A stretch of DNA of 64,000 bases from Pseudomonas fluorescens (GTDB lineage: Bacteria > Pseudomonadota > Gammaproteobacteria > Pseudomonadales > Pseudomonadaceae). Position numbers and translations under genes: made by a program. Position 1 is the first letter of the stretch; each line of letters begins with the position of its first letter. Positions 28,752-36,424 of this stretch are shown here, piece after piece. The stretch covers positions 398,639 through 462,638 of the forward strand of contig NZ_CABVHK010000002.1 in the NCBI RefSeq assembly GCF_902497785.1, read 5' to 3'. Under the pieces are notes generated by a model that had not been told where the DNA came from, ran no database searches, and worked only from the letters and a program-made list of their open reading frames with translations.

Positions 28752-29996
28752 ATGGACGACTTGCCCATAGGGCCGATGCTCGCCGTAGTAGCCCTGCTGA
28801 TTTTATGGTCAGGGCTGTTTACCGCCATCGAAGCGGCACAACAGCACCTGCTGGCACACCGCACCGCCTCGCGCTCAAGCGACAAACCGGTGGCAAAGCT
28901 CACTTTCCCGATCACCAGCCTGATTTTCTGTAACACCCTGTGCCGCGCATTGGTGGTGGTCATCTGCACCTTGCTGGGCATTTTTACCTGGGCGGAGAAC
29001 GGACCCTGGGCGGCGTGCCTGGGGGCTGGCGCGGTGCTGCTGGTGCTTGCCGACTTCCTGCCGCGCACGCTGGCGGTGCGCTATCCGGACGCGATCCTGG
29101 CCCTGGGCAACACCTTGCTCGGCGCGCCACTGAAAATCATTTACCCGGCCGCCTGGCTGCTCAATGGCGTCAGCCAGTTGTTGATGCGTCCATTCGCCCG
29201 CAAGGTCAAAGTGGTGCAGCAGAGCGAGGACGAAGCGCCGCAAGATCGCCATGACGATCACGAACAGGCGGTCTGCCGCCCACATCCGCTGTCGGGCATC
29301 CACGCGCTGGACAACATCACGGTCAACGACATTCTGGTGCCCCGCAGTGACGTCGACGGGATCAACCTGGACGATTCGCTCGAAGACATAATCGAGCAAT
29401 TGCGCGCCAACCGACGCACGCGCCTGCCGGTTTTCCACAGTGACATCAACCAGGTCGAGGCGGTGCTCAACACGCGGCAGATCCGCCATCTGCTGCCCGA
29501 TGGCCTGCTGACTCGCGAAGCGCTGCTGGCGGCGTGTCACGATCCGTACTTCGTGCCGGAAAGCACGCCCCTGCAACTGCAGCTGCTTAACTTCCACAAG
29601 CAACAGCGGCGGTTGGGCATGGTGGTCGACGAGTACGGCGAGGTGCTCGGCATCGTCACCCTGGAAGACATTCTCGAAGAGATCGTCGGCGAATTCGAAA
29701 GCCAGCACAGCCTGGACAATCCGCACATCCATCCACAAGCCGACGGGCGATTGATGATTGATGGCGCGGCGTCAATTCGCGATCTGAACAAAAGCCTTGG
29801 CTGGCACCTGCCCAGCGACGGCCCGAAAACCCTCAACGGGCTGGTGACCGAGGCGCTGGAGACGATTCCGGACAGCGCGGTATGCCTGAAGATCGGGCGC
29901 TACCGGCTGGAGATTCTGGAGACGGAAGACAATCGCGTGACGCGAGTGTTGATCTGGCATACCAGTTCAGTTCCGGCCACTTCGCCCGTCCGCTAG
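28752..29996 (+). CDS. CNNM/CorC-type membrane protein with CBS pair
   Basis: Protein of 414 aa: DUF21 (CNNM) membrane domain with about 4 segments (1-140), a linker, a CBS-domain pair (about 185-305; ILVPRSDVDGINLDDSLEDI, MVVDEYGEVLGIVTLEDILE) and a C-terminal CorC/HlyC domain (DGRLMIDGAASIRDLN). Relatives (YfjD/CorB/PaeA) are implicated in Mg2+/Co2+ resistance or polyamine export; which applies here is not known. It is downstream of ypjD by 12 nt. Confidence 0.88.
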   Translation: MDDLPIGPMLAVVALLILWSGLFTAIEAAQQHLLAHRTASRSSDKPVAKLTFPITSLIFCNTLCRALVVVICTLLGIFTWAENGPWAACLGAGAVLLVLADFLPRTLAVRYPDAILALGNTLLGAPLKIIYPAAWLLNGVSQLLMRPFARKVKVVQQSEDEAPQDRHDDHEQAVCRPHPLSGIHALDNITVNDILVPRSDVDGINLDDSLEDIIEQLRANRRTRLPVFHSDINQVEAVLNTRQIRHLLPDGLLTREALLAACHDPYFVPESTPLQLQLLNFHKQQRRLGMVVDEYGEVLGIVTLEDILEEIVGEFESQHSLDNPHIHPQADGRLMIDGAASIRDLNKSLGWHLPSDGPKTLNGLVTEALETIPDSAVCLKIGRYRLEILETEDNRVTRVLIWHTSSVPATSPVR

Positions 29997-30002
29997 ATCC
30001 AG

Positions 30003-30078
30003 AAAGATCGCAGCCTTCGGCAGCTCCTACAGGGGAACGCATTTCAATGTAGGAGCTGCCGAAGGCTGCGATCTTTTT
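30003..30078. repeat. REP inverted pair (type A)
   Basis: Two inverted type A cores, 7 nt after the CNNM-gene stop, with T-rich ends (ATCTTTTTG). It may also serve as the 3' end of the ypjD operon. Confidence 0.9.
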
Positions 30079-30237
30079 GCCTTGTTGAATCGTTAGCCGC
30101 CTTCCTATAATCAAACCCGCTTACCCAAGCCCCGCCCTACCCCTGTGCTACCCGCACCCCGCTACAAGCCCACATCCCTGGGTGTTCGACCATAATAATT
30201 CGCTCCACTGGAGCACATGACTGTCAGGGATTACCGC

Positions 30238-31554
30238 ATGACGACCAGCACGACTTATACCGAAACCACGACTGAGCAACCGACGAACTCCGCCACCCGC
30301 GTGGCGACCGCGAGTTTTATCGGCACCGCCATCGAGTTCTACGACTTCTACGTTTACGCCACGGCCGCCGCGCTGGTGATCGGCCCGGTGTTTTTTCCGC
30401 AGACTTCCGGCACGGCGCAGATGCTGTCGGCGTTTCTCACGTTCGGCATCGCTTTCCTTGCACGACCGCTAGGCTCGGCGCTGTTCGGGCATTTCGGCGA
30501 CCGCATCGGGCGCAAATCAACGCTGGTCGCGTCCTTGCTGCTGATGGGCGTGTGCACCACCTTGATCGGCGTGCTACCGGGTTATGACAGCATCGGGGCC
30601 TGGGCGCCGATCCTGCTTTGCGTGCTGCGCTTCGGTCAGGGCCTGGGATTGGGCGGTGAATGGGGCGGCGCGGCGTTATTGGCGACGGAGAACGCGCCCA
30701 AGGGCAAACGCGCCTGGTTCGGCATGTTCCCGCAGCTCGGCCCTTCGATTGGCTTCCTCGCCGCCAATGGCCTGTTCCTGACGCTGGCGATGACCCTGAG
30801 CGACGAGCAGTTCCGTTCGTGGGGCTGGCGGATTCCGTTCCTGCTCAGTGCTGCGCTGGTGATGGTGGGCCTGTATGTGCGCCTCAAGTTGCACGAAACC
30901 CCGGTCTTCGCCAACGCCGTGGCCCGGCAGGAGCGAGTGAAGATCCCGCTCGTCGAACTGCTCAGCCAATACTGGGCGCCAATGCTGCTGGGCGCCGGAT
31001 CGATGGTGGTGTGCTATGCACTGTTCTACATCTCGACGGTGTTTTCGCTGAGTTACGGCGTATCGACACTGGGCTACACCCGCGAGACGTTCCTCGCGCT
31101 GCTGTGTTTCGCCGTGCTGTTCATGGCCGCCGCCACACCGTTGTCGGCGTGGGCCAGTGACCGTTACGGGCGTAAACCGGTGCTGATCATCGGTGGCGTG
31201 CTCGCCGTGCTGTCCGGCTTCCTGATGGAGCCGCTGCTCACCCAAGGCTCGACCTGGGGCGTCGCGCTGTTCCTGTGCATCGAACTGTTTCTGATGGGCG
31301 TGACGTTCGCGCCGATGGGGGCGTTGTTGCCGGAACTGTTTCCGACGCACGTGCGGTATACCGGGGCGTCAGCGGCTTACAACCTGGGCGGCATCGTCGG
31401 CGCCTCGGCGGCACCATTCTTCGCGCAGAAACTGGTGGCGATGGGCGGTTTGAGTTATGTCGGCGGGTATGTGTCGGGGGCGGCGGTGCTGAGTTTGATT
31501 GCGGTGCTGTGTTTGAAGGAGACGCGGCATAACGATTTGAATCGGGTGGTCTGA
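30238..31554 (+). CDS. MFS transporter (metabolite:H+ symporter type)
   Basis: Inner-membrane transporter of 438 aa with 12 membrane segments. It is of the metabolite:proton symporter branch: GTAIEFYDFYVYATAAALV at the start, GHFGDRIGRKSTLV between helices 2 and 3, and GGEWGGAALLATENAPKGKR. Relatives carry citrate, ketoglutarate, shikimate or betaine; the substrate is not predictable here. There are two possible starts: ATG 30217 (GGAG 5 nt away) and ATG 30238 (AGGGA 7 nt away). I prefer the second, which fits homologues. Confidence 0.88.
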   Translation: MTTSTTYTETTTEQPTNSATRVATASFIGTAIEFYDFYVYATAAALVIGPVFFPQTSGTAQMLSAFLTFGIAFLARPLGSALFGHFGDRIGRKSTLVASLLLMGVCTTLIGVLPGYDSIGAWAPILLCVLRFGQGLGLGGEWGGAALLATENAPKGKRAWFGMFPQLGPSIGFLAANGLFLTLAMTLSDEQFRSWGWRIPFLLSAALVMVGLYVRLKLHETPVFANAVARQERVKIPLVELLSQYWAPMLLGAGSMVVCYALFYISTVFSLSYGVSTLGYTRETFLALLCFAVLFMAAATPLSAWASDRYGRKPVLIIGGVLAVLSGFLMEPLLTQGSTWGVALFLCIELFLMGVTFAPMGALLPELFPTHVRYTGASAAYNLGGIVGASAAPFFAQKLVAMGGLSYVGGYVSGAAVLSLIAVLCLKETRHNDLNRVV

Positions 31555-31560
31555 CAGGAC

Positions 31561-31671
31561 GCCATCGCTGGCAAGTCGAATCGTCGCACCGCAGCTCCCA
31601 CAGGATTTCAGGTGTACACAACATTTGTGAACGACTCTAGTACTCTGTGGGAGCTGGCTTGCCAGCGATAG
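31561..31671. repeat. Inverted repeat (type C, GCCATCGCTGGCAAGCCAGCTCCCAC)
   Basis: One degenerate and one intact arm of the CGCTGGCAAGCCAGCTCCCAC element between the convergent MFS and purT genes. A better copy is at 35946-36039. Confidence 0.8.
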
Positions 31672-31683
31672 GTACGCCGCGGT

Positions 31684-32865
31684 TTACAGCTCTACAACAA
31701 CCGCCTGAGAAGCGCGGGTCGCCTTGGCGCGAGCCGCTTCAATCGACTCATCCCGCGCCAGCGCCACACCCATCCGGCGCTGACCATTCACCTCAGGTTT
31801 GCCGAACAAACGCAACGCGGTGTCCGGCTCGCTCAACGCAGCGCCCAGGTTGGCAAACGCCGTCTGCGTCGACTGCCCCTCCACCAGAATCACCGCCGAC
31901 GCCGACGGCGCGAACTGACGAATCAACGGAATCGGCAGGCCGAGGATGGCGCGCGCGTGCAGCGCGAACTGCGACAGGTCTTGAGAAATCAGGGTTACCA
32001 GGCCGGTGTCATGCGGGCGCGGCGAGACTTCGCTGAACCACACCTGATCACCTTTGATGAACAACTCGACGCCGAACAGACCACGACCGCCGAGCGCTTC
32101 GGTGACCGCTTTGGCGACTCGCTCGGACTCCGCCAGCGCAACCGGGCTCATGGCCTGTGGCTGCCAGGATTCCTGGTAGTCGCCCTTTTCCTGACGGTGG
32201 CCGACCGGTGCACAGAAGGTGGTGCCGCCGACGTGACGCACGGTCAACAGAGTGATTTCGTAGTCGAAGTCGATGAAGCCTTCGACGATCACCCGGCCTT
32301 TACCGGCGCGGCCGCCTTCTTGCGCGTAGTCCCACGCCGTTTTCACGTCATCGGCGCCGCGCAGCAGGCTCTGGCCTTTGCCCGACGAACTCATGACCGG
32401 CTTGACCACGCACGGGAAGCCCAGGTCCTGAACGGCCTTGCTGTAGTCCTCGAAGGTGTCGGCGAAGAAGTAGGGAGAGGTCGGCAGGCCCAGCTCTTCA
32501 GCGGCCAGGCGACGAATGCCTTCACGGTTCATGGTCAGCTGCGCGGCTCGCGCGGTCGGAATCACGGTGAACCCTTCGGCTTCCAGCTCGACCAGGGTCG
32601 CGGTGGCGATGGCTTCGATTTCCGGCACGATGAAATGCGGTTTCTCGGCTTCGATCACAGCGCGCAGGGCGGCGCGATCGAGCATGTTGATCACGTGGCT
32701 GCGATGCGCAACCTGCATGGCCGGCGCGTTGGCGTAACGGTCGACGGCAATCACTTCAACGCCCAGGCGCTGCAGCTCGATCACCACTTCCTTGCCCAAC
32801 TCACCACAGCCACACATCAATACGCGGGTCGCGGTTGGCGACAATGGAGTTCCGATACGGGTCAT
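31684..32865 (-). CDS. purT: Formate-dependent phosphoribosylglycinamide formyltransferase
   Basis: ATP-grasp enzyme of 393 aa that makes formyl-GAR from GAR, formate and ATP in purine synthesis, an alternative to folate-dependent PurN. Signatures: [20 protein letters not shown] (N-terminal fold), [17 protein letters not shown] (ATP-grasp), [16 protein letters not shown]. Length is typical. It is a single gene; a -10-like TAAAAT lies upstream on the minus strand at 32938-32943. Confidence 0.97.
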   Translation of the reverse strand: MTRIGTPLSPTATRVLMCGCGELGKEVVIELQRLGVEVIAVDRYANAPAMQVAHRSHVINMLDRAALRAVIEAEKPHFIVPEIEAIATATLVELEAEGFTVIPTARAAQLTMNREGIRRLAAEELGLPTSPYFFADTFEDYSKAVQDLGFPCVVKPVMSSSGKGQSLLRGADDVKTAWDYAQEGGRAGKGRVIVEGFIDFDYEITLLTVRHVGGTTFCAPVGHRQEKGDYQESWQPQAMSPVALAESERVAKAVTEALGGRGLFGVELFIKGDQVWFSEVSPRPHDTGLVTLISQDLSQFALHARAILGLPIPLIRQFAPSASAVILVEGQSTQTAFANLGAALSEPDTALRLFGKPEVNGQRRMGVALARDESIEAARAKATRASQAVVVEL

Positions 32866-33131
32866 CTCAGGTCCTCAAAGGGAGCGGATCATCGAGGGTC
32901 GCGAGCCTGGCACGCTTCCCATGGGAGAAAGCGCGGCATTTTACATGAACCTGAGGCTTTGGCTTCAGCTGGCGACGGCTTGTTTGCGCAAGCGCCAGGC
33001 CATGATCAGAAGATGAACATATCGAAGGGAATGCTCAGGGCCGAACTTATCCACAGGCGGTCATGCAGCGGGCGCCGGATGATGCTGAACACCGGCCAGT
33101 CGATGCAAGTCAATTTGGCGCGCAGGGTACC
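32866..33131. other. Intergenic region upstream of purT
   Basis: No confident gene. It contains the purT promoter region and a perfect DnaA-box-type sequence TTATCCACA at 33047-33055. On the minus strand there is an open stretch of about 42 codons (33131 to the TGA at about 33012) with GC-rich third positions but no ATG/GTG start, which enters from the REP element. It may be the broken 3' end of a lost gene. Confidence 0.4.
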
Positions 33132-33230
33132 GTAGGAGCTGTCGAGTGCAACGAGGCTGCGATCTTTTGATCGTGATTTTTACAGCCAAGATCAAGAGAT
33201 CGCAGCCTCGTTTCACGAGACAGCTCCTAC
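33132..33230. repeat. REP inverted pair, diverged type A
   Basis: Long inverted pair (GTAGGAGCTGTC...ACGAGGCTGCGATC and complement) with 15-nt insertions in both arms relative to the normal type A core, symmetric to each other. Its right end supplies the stop codon of the DUF1289 gene. Confidence 0.85.
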
Positions 33231-33442
33231 GGGTTCGGGGTTTTGCCCAGCATCCACAGCAGTCCACTCGACTTGGCCCGCTCATGGCACAGACCCAACA
33301 CCGTTCGACGTTCGTCATTACTCATCCGGCTCCAGCCGGTGATTTCCGCCACCGTACGCTGACACCCGGTGCAAATGTCATCGTCGTCCAGCGCACAGAT
33401 GTTCACGCAGGGCGATCGTACAGGGCGTTCCGGCGTGTTCAT
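33227..33442 (-). CDS. DUF1289 domain-containing protein
   Basis: Small protein of 71 aa with the DUF1289 cysteine pattern ([21 protein letters not shown]), probably a metal site, then [16 protein letters not shown]. Function is unknown. Its TAG stop (33227-33229) is part of the REP core CTAC/GTAG, and the last residues come from the edge of the repeat. Its start overlaps the stop of the carbonic-anhydrase-like gene by 4 nt (ATGA), so they are translationally coupled. Confidence 0.88.
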   Translation of the reverse strand: MNTPERPVRSPCVNICALDDDDICTGCQRTVAEITGWSRMSNDERRTVLGLCHERAKSSGLLWMLGKTPNP

Positions 33443-33963
33443 TCTTCCTGCTCGGCCAGATCACGGGCATAACGTTGTGAGTTATGCACATAGTGCGCGG
33501 CGCTGGCCTCGAGCATTTTTTTCTGCTGCTCGGTCAGTTCGCGCACTACTTTGCCGGGCGAGCCCATGACCAGCGAACCGTCGGGAATTTCCTTGCCTTC
33601 GCCGATCAGCGAGTTGGCGCCGATGATGCAGTTCTTGCCGATTTTCGCGCCGTTGAGAATCACCGCGTTAATGCCGATCAGGCTGTAGTCACCGACGGTG
33701 CAGCCATGAAGCATGGCGTTGTGGCCGATGGTCACGCCGGTGCCGATGGTCAGCGGGTAGCCCATGTCGGTGTGCATCACGGTGCCGTCCTGGACGTTGC
33801 TGTTCTTGCCGATCAGGATCAGTTCGTTGTCGCCCCGCAGCACAGCGTTGAACCAGACATTGGCGCCCTCTTCCAGTTTGACCTTGCCCACCAGCACGGC
33901 ATTGGGTGCAACCCAGCTTTGCGGATGGGTTTCGACGCGGGCGTCGCCCAGGCGATATTTCAT
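33439..33963 (-). CDS. Gamma carbonic anhydrase-like hexapeptide-repeat protein
   Basis: Left-handed beta-helix protein of 174 aa (PaaY/YrdA type), built of hexapeptide repeats from about residue 20 to 140. The metal-binding His residues of gamma carbonic anhydrases are present in VMHTDMGYP and [10 protein letters not shown]. It could be a zinc carbonic anhydrase; many relatives lack shown activity. I chose ATG 33963, where the family start (MKYRLGD) lies, rather than 33999. It overlaps the DUF1289 gene. Confidence 0.9.
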   Translation of the reverse strand: MKYRLGDARVETHPQSWVAPNAVLVGKVKLEEGANVWFNAVLRGDNELILIGKNSNVQDGTVMHTDMGYPLTIGTGVTIGHNAMLHGCTVGDYSLIGINAVILNGAKIGKNCIIGANSLIGEGKEIPDGSLVMGSPGKVVRELTEQQKKMLEASAAHYVHNSQRYARDLAEQEE

Positions 33964-34017
33964 CTTGTTGTCCTCAGGCTCAGGCAGCCGCGATTTCACG
34001 CCATGCGAACGATGGCT

Positions 34018-34617
34018 TCAGGTGTTGATAAAACTCTTGGGAGGCTGGTGCAGGCTGATTTTGGCGTCATAGAGCAGGTTGATCAACTCGACAATCATGA
34101 TCGCCGTCAGGCCCCAGATCTTGTATTCGCCATAACGATAACTCGGCACGTACCAGCTGCGGCCCTGATAATCGATGCGATGCGTGTGCTCGCGCGGGTC
34201 CTTGCGGAAGAATTCCAGGGGGACGCTGAACACGGCGGCGATCTCGGCATCGTTGGCCCGGTACTCGACAAAATCCGGAATCACCCCAACATAGGGCGTG
34301 ACCTTGATCCCGTGCAGGGAGATCAGCGGACTCAGAGGGCCGATGATTTCCACCAGCCCGGGGGGCAGGCCGATTTCCTCTTCGGCCTCACGCAGCGCGG
34401 TGAAAATCAGGTCCGGGTCTTCCGGGTCCCGTCGCCCTCCAGGGAAGGCCACTTCGCCGCCATGGGTCGAGAGCCCGCTGGCGCGCAGGGTCAGAACCAG
34501 TTCCGGCTCATCACTGCGAGTGATGGGCACCAGTACCGCGGCCTCCGGGAAACGTTTGTCGGTTTCCAGTGTGCGTGGGGTGTGGTTGCTTACTCGATGC
34601 AGTAGCTCGTCCAGCAT
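34018..34617 (-). CDS. Nudix hydrolase, CoA pyrophosphatase-like (NudL type)
   Basis: Nudix hydrolase of 199 aa. The Nudix box is intact (GGRRDPEDPDLIFTALREAE, then EEIGL), preceded by LTLRASGLSTHGGEVAFPGG. That GEVAFPGG context and the length match the NudL/NUDT7 group, which cleaves CoA to acyl-phosphopantetheine and 3',5'-ADP. It is divergent from a second, different Nudix gene (146-nt gap). Confidence 0.88.
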   Translation of the reverse strand: MLDELLHRVSNHTPRTLETDKRFPEAAVLVPITRSDEPELVLTLRASGLSTHGGEVAFPGGRRDPEDPDLIFTALREAEEEIGLPPGLVEIIGPLSPLISLHGIKVTPYVGVIPDFVEYRANDAEIAAVFSVPLEFFRKDPREHTHRIDYQGRSWYVPSYRYGEYKIWGLTAIMIVELINLLYDAKISLHQPPKSFINT

Positions 34618-34763
34618 GAGTCTTCTCGATTTATTCTCTACTTCGCATCATGCACCAATCACACCGACCGCCCAACCCCCGAACTGCCGCGTGTCGCTAA
34701 ACGACAACTTGCCGACAGACACCGCCGCACGCCAAGATAGGCGCAGCCTTCAGGAACCCAAGC

Positions 34764-35315
34764 ATGAAATTTTGCAGTCAGTGCGGCAACCCGGTCACCC
34801 AGCGCATACCCGAAGGCGATTCGCGCCTGCGATTTGTCTGTGACAGCTGTCAGACGATTCACTACCAGAACCCCAATATCGTCGCCGGCTGCGTGGCCAC
34901 CTGGGGCTCGAAAGTGTTGCTGTGCCGACGCGCCATCGAGCCTCGGCTGGGTTACTGGACCCTCCCTGCCGGTTTCATGGAGAACGGTGAAACCATCGAG
35001 CAGGCGGCTATTCGCGAGACGGCTGAAGAAGCCTGCGCGCGGGTGCGCAACCTGAGCATCTACACCTTGATCGACGTGCCGCACATCAGTCAGGTGCACG
35101 TGTTCTTCCGTGCCGAACTGGTGGACCTGGATTTTTCCGCCGGCCCCGAGAGCCTGGAAGTGGCGCTTTTCGACGAAGCCGACATCCCGTGGTCCGAGCT
35201 GGCTTTCCGCACGGTGGGGCGTACCTTAGAATACTTCTTCGCTGACCGGCGGACCGAGGTCTACCCCGTGCGGTCCGAGTCGATCCCGCCGCTCGTGCAG
35301 CCTGTCATTGTTTGA
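34764..35315 (+). CDS. Zinc-ribbon Nudix hydrolase (NudC-like)
   Basis: Nudix hydrolase of 183 aa with an N-terminal zinc ribbon (C4, C7, C26, C29), like the NADH pyrophosphatase group. The Nudix box is GFMENGETIEQAAIRETAEE followed by ACA, so the usual Gly of EExGU is Cys here. It lacks the larger N-terminal domain of NudC, so I do not assign that symbol; the substrate is some nucleoside diphosphate derivative. It diverges from the NudL-type gene. Confidence 0.88.
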   Translation: MKFCSQCGNPVTQRIPEGDSRLRFVCDSCQTIHYQNPNIVAGCVATWGSKVLLCRRAIEPRLGYWTLPAGFMENGETIEQAAIRETAEEACARVRNLSIYTLIDVPHISQVHVFFRAELVDLDFSAGPESLEVALFDEADIPWSELAFRTVGRTLEYFFADRRTEVYPVRSESIPPLVQPVIV

Positions 35316-35346
35316 TTTCAGTTGAGATCTTGCGCAGGCGTCGGAC

Positions 35347-35371
35347 GATCGCCGCCTGCGGCAGCTCCTAC
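35347..35371. repeat. Single REP half-element (type A)
   Basis: One isolated type A arm (CGCCTGCGGCAGCTCCTAC) without its inverted partner, directly upstream of a TAAAAT hexamer (35375-35380) that could be the -10 box of the L,D-transpeptidase gene. Confidence 0.7.
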
Positions 35372-35411
35372 ACATAAAATAGTCGCGACAACTTTTAGGG
35401 ATATCGTTTCA

Positions 35412-35918
35412 ATGCGCTGGTTGCTTGCCCTGTTCTGCTTGGCGTTCGTCGCTGTCTCCCAGGCTTCCGTTGCGGAAAGCCTGGACGGCAAAGTCATCGA
35501 AAAAGTCCTGGTTCTCAAATCCGCCCATCAATTGCAATTGATCAACGACGGAAAGCCGCTCAAGACCTATCGCATTTCCCTGGGCAGAGGAGCGACCAAG
35601 GGCCCGAAGCTGGTGGAAGGCGACAAACGCACCCCGGAAGGCTTCTATTGGCTGGACTGGCGCAAGACCAGCGACAAATTCAACCTGTCGATGCACATTT
35701 CCTACCCGAACATCGCCGACTCCGCCCGCGCTCGCCGCGAGGGCGTCGACCCGGGCGGGATGATCATGATTCATGGCACTCCGGACACCGAGGACAACCC
35801 TGAAGACCTGTTCCATACCCTGGACTGGACCGACGGCTGCGTCGCCATGCGCAACGTCGACATGCGGGAAATCTGGAACCTGGTGCCGGACGGGACGATG
35901 ATCGAGATTCGCCCGTAG
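35412..35918 (+). CDS. L,D-transpeptidase family protein (YafK-like)
   Basis: Exported L,D-transpeptidase-fold protein of 168 aa. A signal peptide (about 1-22, ASVAES) is followed by one YkuD-like domain with H121 (MIHGTPDTEDNP) and catalytic C143 (TDGCVAMRN). Such enzymes form or cleave 3-3 crosslinks or attach proteins to peptidoglycan; YafK-like members (DpaA) remove Lpp. I chose ATG 35412 because the signal peptide starts there. It is a single gene followed by a type C repeat. Confidence 0.87.
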   Translation: MRWLLALFCLAFVAVSQASVAESLDGKVIEKVLVLKSAHQLQLINDGKPLKTYRISLGRGATKGPKLVEGDKRTPEGFYWLDWRKTSDKFNLSMHISYPNIADSARARREGVDPGGMIMIHGTPDTEDNPEDLFHTLDWTDGCVAMRNVDMREIWNLVPDGTMIEIRP

Positions 35919-35945
35919 CTCTAGATGTTTGGCGCCTGATGAGCC

Positions 35946-36039
35946 GCCATCGCTGGCAAGCCAGCTCCCACAGGGTCCGAGCGCAGCCATACATTTTGTT
36001 TACGACACTCATACTGTGGGAGCTGGCTTGCCAGCGATC
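35946..36039. repeat. Inverted repeat (type C)
   Basis: Intact pair of inverted arms GCCATCGCTGGCAAGCCAGC / GCTGGCTTGCCAGCGAT with CTCCCACAG inner flanks, between convergent transpeptidase and Nif3-like genes. Confidence 0.88.
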
Positions 36040-36056
36040 AGGCCCTCACAAGCAAT

Positions 36057-36086
36057 AAAAAACCCGCTGACGAATCAGCGGGTTTT
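36057..36086. terminator. Bidirectional intrinsic terminator
   Basis: AAAAACCCGCTGA-CGAA-TCAGCGGGTTTTT: perfect stem with A and T tracts on both sides. It ends the purL/Nif3-like transcript and the convergent transpeptidase transcript. Confidence 0.92.
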
Positions 36087-36107
36087 TCATTTCAGCAGCC
36101 TGGAGGA

Positions 36108-36419
36108 TCAGAAATCCTCCAGCCGCCACACCTCATAAGCCGGCGTCTCATAGGGGTGGCTGAGTTTCAACGCGGCCACCACGGCCACGATCAACTCGTC
36201 CGCCACCACCAGCTCAACCTTCCATTCCTCAACCTGTTCGACCTGGCCCGCTTCGCCAATGAACGGCTGACTGCCCTCCAATGGTCGAAACTGGCCCTGG
36301 CCCAGTACCTGCCATGCGCAGTGATCATAAGCGCCGATCCGCCCGCCACCGGCGGCGAATACGGCGCTCTTGACCCCTTCGACATGACTGTCGGGAACAA
36401 AAAAGCTGAGCTTGTACAC
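36108..36419 (-). CDS. Nif3/YqfO-like small protein
   Basis: Protein of 103 aa related to the inserted (PII/CutA-like) domain of YqfO/NIF3 proteins: YKLSFFVPDSHVEGVK, GRIGAYDHCAWQ, LSHPYETPAYEV. Function is unknown. The start is GTG 36419, only 5 nt after the purL stop, so it is coupled to purL; longer frames overlap purL with no homology. It is followed by an intrinsic terminator. Co-expression with purL hints at, but does not prove, a metabolic sensing role. Confidence 0.85.
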   Translation of the reverse strand: MYKLSFFVPDSHVEGVKSAVFAAGGGRIGAYDHCAWQVLGQGQFRPLEGSQPFIGEAGQVEQVEEWKVELVVADELIVAVVAALKLSHPYETPAYEVWRLEDF

Positions 36420-36424
36420 AGCGC

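Noticed and set aside
32945..33016. 24-codon plus-strand frame starting ATGAACCTGAGG upstream of purT
   Set aside because: No ribosome-binding site and antisense to the purT promoter region; too short to support.
33014..33135. 40-codon plus-strand frame (MNISKGMLRAELIHRR...) ending at the REP
   Set aside because: No ribosome-binding site; the opposite strand has the more coding-like third-position bias, and neither can be called a gene.
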